A stretch of DNA of 41,984 bases, taken from assembly GCA_032718475.1 (NCBI GenBank), contig JAUCBJ010006875.1, positions 1 through 41,984 of the forward strand. Reading direction: 5' to 3'. Below the pieces are notes generated by a model. The model saw only the letters and a list, made by a program, of their open reading frames with translations, was not told the DNA's origin and ran no database searches. This stretch comes from Nemertoderma westbladi. Taxonomy: Eukaryota > Xenacoelomorpha > Nemertodermatida > Nemertodermatidae. The position numbers and the translations under genes are program-made. Position 1 is the first letter of the stretch, and each line of letters opens with the position of its first letter. Positions 32,982-41,984 of the stretch are shown here, one piece after another.

Positions 32982-33300
32982 ATATCGTAGCGGAATCCAA
33001 GCAATATTAGTTTTGGTACTGTTAACCATACTGATTAAGTATATAGGTATATTGTAGTGTCACTATTATCAGTTTAATTTAGTTAGTTTATTTTCTGCCA
33101 TAACATTATATTATTATCAATTTATGTATTATATAATATCATATGTAGCCTATAATACGTTGTTTTGCTTACAGTAGGCCTACATTAAGTAACGGTCAGT
33201 TATATCACAGGCGTGCACTACAATATGGTTATCAACACCTCCGTGCATTGTCTTTGTTATCTATATATAACATAAAGTTTAATAATAAATAAATAAATAT
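32982..33300 (+). other. LINE 3' UTR and AATA-type tail
   Basis: AT-rich sequence after the ORF2 stop, ending in AATAATAAATAAATAAATA (about 33281-33299). Short 4-bp-repeat tails are usual for CR1-type elements. Confidence 0.65.
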
Positions 33301-34640
33301 ACTTTGTTTGGGTTGTATTGGACAACAAACCTTGTTTGGGTTGTATTGGACAACAATTGGGTTACATTGGACACCATACCTTGTTTGGGTTGTATTGGAC
33401 AACATTTGGGTTACATTGGACACCATATACTTTGTTTGGGTTGTATTGGACAACATTTGGGTTACATTGGACACCATACCTTGTTTGGGTTGTATTGGAC
33501 AACATTTCGGTTACATTGGACACCATACCTTGTTTGGGTTGTATTGGACAACATTTCGGTTACATTGGACACCATACCTTGTTTGGGTTGTATTGGACAA
33601 CATTTGGGTTACATTGGACAACATACCTTGTTTGGGTTGTATTGGACAACATTTGGGTTACATTGGACACCATACCTTGTTTGGGTTGTATTGGACAACA
33701 TTTGGGTTACATTGGACACCATATACTTTGTTTGGGTTGTATTGGACAACATTTGGGTTACATTGGACACCATACCTTGTTTGGGTTGTATTGGACAACA
33801 TTTCGGTTACATTGGACACCATACCTTGTTTGGGTTGTATTGGACAACATTTCGGTTACATTGGACACCATACCTTGTTTGGGTTGTATTGGACAACATT
33901 TGGGTTACATTGGACAACATACCTTGTTTGGGTTGTATTGGACAACATTTGGGTTACATTGGACAACATACCTTGTTTGGGTTGTATTGGACAACATTTG
34001 GGTTACATTGGACACCATACCTTGTTTGGGTTGTATTGGACAACATTTGGGTTACATTGGACACCATACCTTGTTTGGGTTGTATTGGACAACATTTGGG
34101 TTACATTGGACACCATACCTTGTTTGGGTTGTATTGGACAACATTTGGGTTACATTGGACACCATACCTTGTTTGGGTTGTATTGGACAACATTTGGGTT
34201 ACATTGGACAACATACCTTGTTTGGGTTGTATTGGACAACATTTGGGTTACATTGGACAACATACCTTGTTTGGGTTGTATTGGACAACATTTGGGTTAC
34301 ATTGGACAACATACCTTGTTTGGGTTGTATTGGACAACATTTGGGTTACATTGGACACCATACCTTGTTTGGGTTGTATTGGACAACATTTGGGTTACAT
34401 TGGACACCATACCTTGTTTGGGTTGTATTGGACAACATTTGGGTTACATTGGACACCATACCTTGTTTGGGTTGTATTGGACAACATTTGCGTTACATTG
34501 GACAACATACCTTGTTTAGGTTGTATTGGACAACATTTGGGTTACATTGGACACCATACCTTGTTTGGGTTGTATTGGACAACATTTGGGATACATTGGA
34601 CACTATACCTTGTTTGGGTTGTATTGAACAACTTTTCGGG
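33301..34640. repeat. 49-bp minisatellite, about 27 copies
   Basis: The unit contains CCTTGTTTGGGTTGTATTGG, ACAACATTTGGGTTACATTG and GACACCATA. Variants: CACCATA/CAACATA, TTTGGG/TTTCGG and CCATACC/CCATATAC. A related pair of variants recurs with a ~292-bp spacing (CCATATACT at about 33422 and 33720). All three plus-strand frames are open, which gives spurious 400-codon ORFs. Confidence 0.97.
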
Positions 34641-35329
34641 TGGGGGGTTTTCGTTTTAGCGATCGGTAAGTTTCATCTGGTCTACGATTCGAGATCCCTG
34701 GAAAGTAAAAAATAAACTAACATTTTGAAAATTTATAATATTAAAACTCAGTTGGATGCGAAAATATATAAAGACATTTATTCCACTACATTACCTTCTT
34801 AACACAGATATTTACAAAGGCAACTTATTTTCCTAATATTTCTACCTTCCAAACAAGAATTAAGTGCGACGGGGGGGGGGGGGGGGGGGGGGGGGTTTAT
34901 TGCAAGATACCATATATAACACTTCTCCCTAGGAGAACGTCAACCGGTACTAAATGGAAGCGGCGTGTGAATGAATCCAATTAGTCGCGGACCTAACCGC
35001 AACGACTAAAATTAAACTCGACAAACCTTCCAAGGTAGCCAGTGCTTTGTTGATTTCCGCGACGTCCTCCACGTGGCCATGGCAACCGGAAGTGGCCAGT
35101 CGTTTAGCGGGGCGAGGGGCGATCCTTCGATCTGATTGGATGGGGTTTGATGCGTCGCTGAATCCGCGATAGGTGTGGACCCGGGGTCCGACGGCGATCT
35201 TCCGTTGGTGGGCGCGGGTTCCGGGGGGTTGGTAGTCCGAGGTTCGAACCGCCTCACCGGCTGTGTGGAGATATCTCCTGGAAGCTGAACCTGGTGGAGC
35301 AATATAGCGAGTATAGCACCGGAGGAAAC
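34641..35329. other. Unassigned spacer with 25-G homopolymer
   Basis: 25 consecutive G at 34871-34895. From about 34930 the sequence becomes GC-rich. It holds a 96-codon minus-strand frame (35012-35302) and GGTTCGAACC at about 35242-35251, which resembles a B box. No domain is recognised. Confidence 0.4.
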
Positions 35330-35530
35330 CCGAAGGATCCTCTCTCTTGGCTGTTACCTATAACGCAACCCTTTCTTTACTCCACAGTAGAAGCTGGGTT
35401 GTGGGTTCCCAAATGCTTATACGGACAAAACAGTGAAACATTTATACAGCCTTTAGTCGGATTTGAACCAGCGCCGCCAAAGGCGCTATATGCATTCGTA
35501 CTCTGCGACAATATAACCAAATAATAAATA
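35330..35530 (-). mobile_element. Possible tRNA-derived SINE
   Basis: On the minus strand a consensus B box GGTTCAAATCC lies at 35469-35459. It is preceded by TGGCGGCGCT and by a D-arm-like TTGGTTATATTGTCGCAGAG. A body with TATAAATGTTTCACTG follows. The A box is weak, and no tail or target duplication was found. Confidence 0.4.
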
Positions 35531-35656
35531 AAATGTAAAAATGTTTATTATTAGTAAGTTGTGGTCTGTCTGAACTCAACCAGTGTGGCTATTGAGCAAA
35601 AGGAAGTAACTTCCGCGATTATAACCAACATTATAAATTATTAATAATAATTTTAT

Positions 35657-35979
35657 GACTATTACCTAACGGCTATTACCCAACGACTATTGCCTAACGG
35701 CTATTACCTAACGGCTATTACCTAACGGCTATTACATAACAGCTATATTGCCTAACGGCTATTACCAAACGGCTATTACCTAACGGCTATTGCCTAACGG
35801 CTATTACCTAACGGCTATTACATAACAGCTATATTGCCTAACGGCTATTACCAAACGGCTATTACCTAACGGCTATTGCCTAACGGCTATTACCTAACGG
35901 CTATTACCTAACGGCTATTACCTAACGGCTATTGCCTAACGGTTATTGCCTAACGGCTATTGCCTAACGGCTATTACCT
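35657..35979. repeat. 14-bp array (CTATTACCTAACGG), about 23 copies
   Basis: Variants ATTACC/ATTGCC. A longer block including CATAACAGCTATATTGCC occurs twice, about 87 bp apart (about 35734 and 35821). The array ends exactly at the predicted splice donor of the adjoining minus-strand exon. Confidence 0.93.
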
Positions 35980-36293
35980 ATCCTCTCATGATTCTCCGGA
36001 GGAATAATAAACTTGCGGTCCTCGTAGCTTGGCTGTTTAAACTCTTCCATTTCGCGACCAAATAATCGCTTATACGCCGTTTCACCGGGACGCTGTGAAT
36101 GTGTGGCGGGGTCTGTATAGCCGTTAATATCGAGTTTATTCGAGTACGCGAGTTTTCTGTTCGAGTTGACATCGCAGCCAAACAGAGACGCGTTTCGTGG
36201 ACTCAATTGGGCCTCCAATACCTTGGCGTCGTGCTTCAAGTCCGTTAACTTTTCTTCTATATCCCGAGACATAAATCTTTCGTCGGCGATCGC
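35978..36293 (-). CDS. Candidate internal exon of an unidentified host gene
   Basis: An open, GC-richer stretch encoding a charged protein segment. It begins AIADERFMSRDIEEKLTDLK, goes on to SPRNASLFGCDVNSNRKL, KRLFGREMEEFKQPSYED and ends near PPENHERIG. It reads like a real globular or helical protein rather than repeat. Suggested borders on the minus strand are an acceptor TGTAAG (AG at 36295-36294; weak pyrimidine tract) and a donor ATAG|GTAATAG (GT at 35977-35976). If the acceptor is not used, ATG 36272 could be a start codon. I do not recognise the family. No neighbouring exon is visible within the window, since 36632-38272 is transposon-derived. Confidence 0.5.
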
Positions 36294-36631
36294 CTTACAG
36301 ACATAAAATACATTTTAAATATAGTCATGGATACCTTTTTCGGTAAAGCATAAACGGATACGTGAATATTTCCACATAGACTAAGTATAGAATCAATTAT
36401 TGGGGTAATAGTATATGAAATATAACTCTATTTCTAGAATGGATTTTATTTAAATTGCAATGATAACATTAACGGTTTTAATTTGTTTGGGATGTGATGT
36501 ATTATTATGTTTTTACTGATTACCAGCGAGAGTCCGGGTATTAAAGTAAATTTGAATGTATGTATGCAAGATAACTCATCAATACAGACAGACACACAAC
36601 CACACTAGCAAACTTTATAGATAGTAAGTAA
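36294..36631. other. Unassigned AT-rich spacer
   Basis: Possible intron of the adjoining exon. Nothing else recognised. Confidence 0.3.
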
Positions 36632-37147
36632 TAGGGATATGGCGAATGTCCGCATCCGCATCCGCATCTGCGTATATCCGCATGATTTTTCGCATTCGCA
36701 TTCGCATCCGCACCTTGGCATGCGGATGTGATATGCGGATGTTACATGCACTATTCAAGCATCCTGTCTGAAGGCCCAGCAACCACTCAATTAAATTTTC
36801 AATAATAATTACTTTTTCCCTTATGAAATTTGTTTTATTTTATAAAAAAATTATAATACTAAAAATACACTAACACTCGACGGGAACAATATAACAAATG
36901 TATGTTGTATTATTGTTTTGTTATATTATGTCCCATTCTGTTCTATAACCTTAGACTCTTGTTAGTTTATTAATATAAGATTAGAATATAATATTAAAAT
37001 GCTGGTATAACCTTGATGTAAAAGGGCGGCCACGCAAAAATATATATGTTTTAATAGACATCCGCATCCGCATCCGCATCCGTACGGATGTCACCTCAGA
37101 CATCTGCATCCGCGGATGTTAAAAATATGACATTCGCAACATCCCTA
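36632..37147. mobile_element. hAT-type MITE with 8-bp target duplication
   Basis: Terminal inverted repeats TAGGGATATGGCGAATGTC (36632-36650) and its inverted partner at 37129-37147 match at 17 of 19 positions. Both are flanked by GTAAGTAA (36624-36631 and 37148-37155), an 8-bp duplication as made by hAT transposases. Subterminal regions are packed with ATCCGC hexamers (about 36650-36710 and 37070-37130), resembling the clustered transposase-binding sites of hAT elements. The interior is AT-rich and non-coding, so the element is non-autonomous. Confidence 0.85.
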
Positions 37148-37446
37148 GTAAGTAATAGAGTTGACCGTGATTCAGTAAAAAAACAGCCAAAAAAAATAAT
37201 AAGTACAATGTAATAAAAAATAGAAATACGCATGATTATTACTCATCCATGTCATAAAGGTACAAAGTAATAGCACGTGAGAAATAACATATGGGAGATT
37301 AATAAATATCTACGAGGACCCAGTGATATATTCTACGATATAAGATGACAGTGCTGAGTTCCAACACAACTACTTACTACTACACCTACACCACACACTA
37401 CAACACTTAGATAATTAATTACATTAATACTCGGTAAGGGAGAGAA
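37148..37446. other. Unassigned spacer
   Basis: No feature recognised between the hAT MITE and the tail of LINE C. Confidence 0.3.
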
Positions 37447-38272
37447 TCGCCGATTGATTGATTGATTGATTTATTTATTTTCCCAAATAATACATAAATA
37501 TAACAAATACATTACATAATTCACAATAAAATGGGCAGGAAGACTGCTTAGTAGCATAGTGCTAGTTAGCGCAGTATCCTGTTAGGTACCGGAATATATA
37601 ATACATAAATTGGGTAGATACATCTTACGTTAATGTGCAAGCAACTACAGGGGTTACATACATGTAGGATCCCAATACCCAACCCACCAGTGCACCCAGT
37701 TCCCCTATCGTTGGTCAATCGACCCCCTCCCACACACCGTTGTTGCTACGTAGACCTCCTTACGATCCCTCTGTTATAAATGTTAAAAAAAAAAAAAAAA
37801 AAAAAAATTTATTTTTACTTTTTATTTATTTTTATTTTTATAGATCGCTGCTCTCCGATGACATTAGTTTTAATTTCATATTTTTTATAAACATTTTCCT
37901 ACTTTTGATTTCTCTCAGTTTAGGTGATATGTTGTTCCAAAGAGATGGTCCGACAAAAGAGATAGATCGCTGCCCAACGACTAAATTAGCACGAGGAATA
38001 AAGAATAAATTTTGTGATTTTGATCTTGTACCATAACGATGAACATCACCTACCAATAAAAATTGATTTGATAATTCAGTTTTCTCATAGTTGTAGAATA
38101 CACTGTGCATAAAGGCTGCTACTTGAAGTGAGTGCAAATGTTGAACGGGTAATATTTTTAAACTTTGATATAACGGAAAGGAGTGCGCAAGACGGTCAGA
38201 AAAGGTAATGCATCTTAAGATTTTATTAATTTTTTGTCTTACTTTTTTTATCAGAGAGGAGGTCGCCGAGGG
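37447..38272 (-). mobile_element. LINE C, 3' end of a CR1/Jockey-type RT
   Basis: A minus-strand open frame (38272 to 37838) encodes the C-terminal region of a LINE RT. It reads ILRCITFSDRLAH, LHSLQVAAFMHS, HRYGTRSKSQNLFFIPRANL and GPSLWNNISPKLREIKS, the WN-x-[IL]-[SP]-P tail typical of these elements. A 3' UTR follows with a 25-A run (plus strand, 37782-37806). It ends in AATAAATCAATCAATCAATC (plus strand 37447-37475), a microsatellite tail. The 5' truncation point near 38265 lies about 30 bp from the 36-bp array. Confidence 0.78.
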
Positions 38273-38296
38273 TCATTGAGATCCGTCAATATACTA

Positions 38297-41200
38297 TGGG
38301 AAATCCTATCTGCTACCCGAAGGTAGGGGTGGGCGCTACTCCTATCTGCTACACGAGGGTAGGGGTGGGCGCTACTCCTATCTGCTACCCGAAGGTAGGG
38401 GTGGGCGCTACTCCTATCTGCTACCCGAAGGTAGGGGTGGGCGCTACTCCTATCTGCTACCCGAAGGTAGGGGTGGGCGCTACTCCTATCTGCTACCTGA
38501 AGGTAGGGGTGGGCGCCACTCCTATCTGCTACCCGAGGGTAGGGATGGGCGCTACTCCTATCTGCTACCCGAAGGTAGGGGTGGGCGCTACTCCTATCTG
38601 CTACCTGAAGGTAGGGGTGGGCGCCACTCCTATCTGCTACCCGAGGGTAGGGATGGGCGCTACTCCTATCTGCTACCCGAAGGTAGGGGTGGGCGCTACT
38701 CCTATCTGCTACCCGAAGGTTGGGGTGGGCGCTACTCCTATCTGCTACCTGAAGGTAGGGGTGGGCGCCACTCCTATCTGCTACCCGAGGGTACGGATGG
38801 GCGCTACTCCTATCTGCTACCCGAAGGTAGGGGTGGGCGCTACTCCTATCTGCTACCCGAAGGTTGGGGTGGGCGCTACTCCTATCTGCCACCCGAGGGT
38901 AGGGGTGGGCGCTACTCCTATCTGCTACCCGGAGGTAAAGGTAGGGGTGTGTGCTACTCCTATCTGCTACACGAAGGTAGGGGTGGGCGCCACTCCTATC
39001 TGCTACCCGAAGGTAGGGGTGGGCGCTACTCCTATCTGCTACCCGAGGGTAGGGGTGGGCGCTACTCCTATCTGCTACACGAAGGTAGGGGTGGACGCTA
39101 CTCCTATCTGCTACCCGAGGGTAGGGGTGGGCGCTACTCCTATCTGCTACCCAAGGGTAGGGGTGGGCGGTACTCCTATCTGCTACCTGAAGGTAGGGGT
39201 GGGCGCTACTCCTATCTGCTACCTGAAGGTAGGGGTGGGCGCTACTCCTTTATCTGCTACCTGAAGGTAGGGGTGGGCGCTACTCCTATCTGCTACACGA
39301 GGGTAGGGGTGGGCGCTACTCCTATCTGCTACCCGAGGGTAGGGGAGGGCGCTACTCCTATCTGCTACCCGAGGGTAGGGGTGGGCGCTACTCCTATCTG
39401 CTACCTGAAGGTAGGGGTGGGCGCTACTCCTATCTGCTACACGAGGGTAGGGGTGGGCGCTACTCCTATCTGCTACCCGAAGGTAGGGGTGGGCGCCACT
39501 CCTATCTGCTACCCGAGGGTAGGGGTGGGCGCTACTCCTATCTGCTACCTGAAGGTAGGGGTGGGCGCTACTCCTATCTGCTACACGAGGGTAGGGGTGG
39601 GCGCTACTCCTATCTGCTACATGAAGGTAGGGGTGGACGTTACTCCTATCTGCTACACGAGGGTAGGGGTGGGCGCTACTCCTATCTGCTACCCGAGGGT
39701 AGGGGAGGGCGCTACTCCTATCTGCTACCCGAGGGTAGGGGTGGGCGCTACTCCTATCTGCTACCTGAAGGTAGGGGTGGGCGCTACTCCTATCTGCTAC
39801 CCGAGGGTAGGGGTGGGCGCCACTCCTATCTGCTACCCGAGGGTAGGGGTGGGCGCTACTCCTATCTGCTACCTGAAGGTAGGGGTGGGCGCTACTCCTA
39901 TCTGCTACCTGAAGGTAGGGGTGGGCGCTACTCCTATCTGCTACACGAGGGTAGGGGTGGGCGCTACTCCTATCTGCTACCCGAAGGTAGGGGTGGGCGC
40001 CACTCCTATCTGCTACCCGAGGGTATGGGTGGGCGCCACTCCTATCTGCTACCCGAGGGTAGGGGTGGGTGCTACTCCTATCTGCTACCCGAGGGTATGG
40101 GTGGGCGCCACTCCTATCTGCTACCCGAGGGTAGGGGTGGGCGCTACTCCTATCTGCTACCCGAGGGTATGGGTGGGCGCCACTCCTATCTGCTACCCGA
40201 GGGTAGGGGTGGGTGCTACTCCTATCTGCTACCTGAAGGTAGGGGTGGGCGCTACTCCTATCTGCTACCCGAGGGTAGGGGTGGGTGCTACTCCTATCTG
40301 CTACCCGAGGGTATGGGTGGGCGCCACTCCTATCTGCTACCCGAGGGTAGGGGTGGGTGCTACTCCTATCTGCTACCCAAGGGTAGGGGTGGGCGGTACT
40401 CCTATCTGCTACCTGAAGGTAGGGGTGGGCGCTACTCCTATCTGCTACCTGAAGGTAGGGGTGGGCGCTACTCCTTTATCTGCTACCTGAAGGTAGGGGT
40501 GGGCGCTACTCCTATCTGCTACACGAGGGTAGGGGTGGGCGCTACTCCTATCTGCTACCCGAGGGTAGGGGAGGGCGCTACTCCTATCTGCTACCCGAGG
40601 GTAGGGGTGGGCGCTACTCCTATCTGCTACCTGAAGGTAGGGGTGGGCGCCACTCCTATCTGCTACCCGAGGGTAGGGGTGGGCGCTACTCCTATCTGCT
40701 ACCCGAGGGTATGGGTGGGCGCCACTCCTATCTGCTACCCGAGGGTAGGGGTGGGTGCTACTCCTATCTGCTACCCGAGGGTAGGGGTGGGCGCTACTCC
40801 TATCTGCTACCCGAGGGTAGGGGTGGGCGCTACTCCTATCTGCTACCCGAGGGTATGGGTGGGCGCCACTCCTATCTGCTACCCGAGGGTAGGGGTGGGT
40901 GCTACTCCTATCTGCTACCCGAGGGTAGGGGTGGGCGCTACTCCTATCTGCTACCCGAGGGTATGGGTGGGCGCCACTCCTATCTGCTACCCGAAGGTAG
41001 GGGTGGGCGCCACTCCTATCTGCTACCCGAGGGTAGGGGTGGGCGCTACTCCTATCTGCTACCTGAAGGTAGGGGTGGGCGCTACTCCTATCTGCTACAC
41101 GAGGGTAGGGGTGGGCGCTACTCCTATCTGCTACATGAAGGTAGGGGTGGACGCTACTCCTATCTGCTACACGAGGGTAGGGGTGGGCGCTACTCCTATC

Positions 41201-41984
41201 TGCTACCCGAGGGTAGGGGAGGGCGCTACTCCTATCTGCTACCCGAGGGTAGGGGTGGGCGCTACTCCTATCTGCTACCTGAAGGTAGGGGTGGGCGCTA
41301 CTCCTATCTGCTACCCGAGGGTAGGGGTGGGCGCCACTCCTATCTGCTACCCGAGGGTAGGGGTGGGCGCTACTCCTATCTGCTACCCGAAGGTAGGGGT
41401 GGGCGCCACTCCTATCTGCTACCCGAGGGTAGGGGTGGGCGCTACTCCTATCTGCTACCCGAAGGTAGGGGTGGGCGCTACTCCTATCTGCTACCCGAGG
41501 GTAGGGGTGGGCGCTACTCCTATCTGCTACCCGAGGGTATGGGTGGGCGCCACTCCTATCTGCTACCCGAGGGTAGGGGTGGGTGCTACTCCTATCTGCT
41601 ACCCGAGGGTAGGGGTGGGCGCTACTCCTATCTGCTACCCGAGGGTAGGGGTGGGCGCTACTCCTATCTGCTACCCGAAGGTAGGGGTGGGCGCTACTCC
41701 TTTATCTGCTACCCGAGGGTAGGGGTGGGCGCTACTCCTATCTGCTACCCGAGGGTAGGGGTGGGCGCTACTCCTATCTGCTACCCGAGGGTAGGGGTGG
41801 GCGCTACTCCTATCTGCTACCCGAGGGTAGGGGTGGGCGCTACTCCTATCTGCTACCCGAGGGTAGGGGTGGGCGCCACTCCTATCTGCTACCCGAGGGT
41901 AGGGGTGGGCGCTACTCCTATCTGCTACCCGAGGGTATGGGTGGGCGCCACTCCTATCTGCTACCCGAGGGTAGGGGTGGGTGC
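38297..41984. repeat. 36-bp minisatellite, at least 102 copies, continues past window end
   Basis: The unit contains CTCCTATCTGCTACCCGAGG and GTAGGGGTGGGCGCTA. Variants: CCCGAGG/CCCGAAG/CCTGAAG/ACACGAG, GCTACT/GCCACT/GTGCTACT, and GGGGTGGG/GGTATGGG. A CTCCTTTATC variant (2 extra bases) at about 39246, 40472 and 41699 recurs at 1226-1227 bp, marking a higher-order unit of 34 monomers plus 2 nt. Because 36 is a multiple of three, two plus frames and one minus frame stay open for hundreds of codons. Confidence 0.97.

Larger units (their letters stand above)
28612..33300 (+). mobile_element. CR1/Jockey-superfamily LINE, nearly full length
   Basis: Two-ORF non-LTR retrotransposon. A short 5' leader (about 28612-28725) follows the 52-bp array. 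ORF1 is at 28726-29673 and ORF2 spans about 29670-32981 with an apurinic-type endonuclease and an RT. The 3' UTR is 32982-33300, ending in an AATAAATAAATAAAT-type tail. The 49-bp minisatellite starts at once after the tail. ORF2 has one clear frameshift and one possible one, so the copy is recently inactivated. No target duplication could be identified because both flanks are arrays. Confidence 0.85.

Noticed and set aside
33304-34715. Trp/Cys-rich frames (LYWTTFGLHWT repeats) as a protein
   Set aside because: All three plus frames are open over the 49-bp array, an array artefact.
35012-35302. Pro-rich 96-codon minus frame as a gene
   Set aside because: No domain recognised; it overlaps a B-box-like GGTTCGAACC and may be part of a repeat.
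38251-41722. Long ATPICYPRV-type, YSYLLPEGRG-type and ADRSSAHPY-type frames as genes
   Set aside because: Products of a 36-bp tandem unit divisible by three; open on both strands with no unique sequence at either end.

Overview
This window looks like nuclear DNA of an animal, most likely a marine or other non-vertebrate metazoan. The evidence is spliced-gene architecture (a TATA/CCAAT promoter, a consensus splice donor and acceptor), a PRDM13-class C2H2 zinc-finger gene, several classes of animal non-LTR retrotransposon, a hAT-type non-autonomous DNA transposon, a hammerhead-ribozyme retroelement, and very heavy minisatellite content. I cannot assign a phylum from sequence reading alone. There is nothing prokaryotic: no operons, rRNA, functional tRNA genes or CRISPR.

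Layout. 1-1140: decayed RTE-type LINE (LINE A copy 1), itself split by a poly(A) retrocopy. 1145-2092: 41-bp minisatellite. 3345-4340: ~146-bp satellite with a CTCF-like motif in every monomer. 4720-5058: 15-bp array. 5341-5600: element bounded by an inverted poly-G/poly-C repeat. 6091-7956 (minus): the one convincing host gene, a compact PRDM13-like repressor with a non-coding first exon. 8363-8672: 19-bp array. 9860-13512: 41-bp array. 13661-16890: 68-bp array. 17320-18030: LINE A copy 2. 20050-20365: LINE A copy 4. 20665-21287: composite element carrying two hammerhead ribozyme motifs in opposite orientation. 21627-22660 (minus): a second LINE (LINE B) with a 5'-truncated LINE A copy inserted in it. 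22810-25361: 40-bp array. 26128-26963: 46-bp array. 27649-28611: 52-bp array. 28726-33300: nearly full-length CR1/Jockey-superfamily LINE with ORF1, endonuclease and reverse transcriptase, broken by a frameshift in the RT. 33301-34640: 49-bp array. 35330-35530: possible tRNA-derived SINE. 35657-35979: 14-bp array, abutting a candidate host exon (35978-36293, minus). 36632-37147: hAT-type MITE with an 8-bp target duplication. 37447-38272 (minus): 3' end of a third LINE (LINE C). 38297-41984: 36-bp array running off the window end.

Eleven tandem arrays fill about 18 kb, roughly 43 % of the window. Most long open frames here lie in these arrays and are artefacts of units that happen to lack stops. 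The true coding content is the PRDM13-like gene, one probable exon of an unidentified gene, and retrotransposon proteins. Several arrays start within a few tens of bases of a retrotransposon end, which suggests that array birth and retroelement insertion are linked here.

The most noteworthy items are the hammerhead-bearing composite retroelement, the PRDM13-like gene that appears to have no PR domain but has a Groucho-type eh1 motif, the nucleosome-spaced CTCF-like satellite, and the 46-bp array whose every unit resembles a miniature intron.
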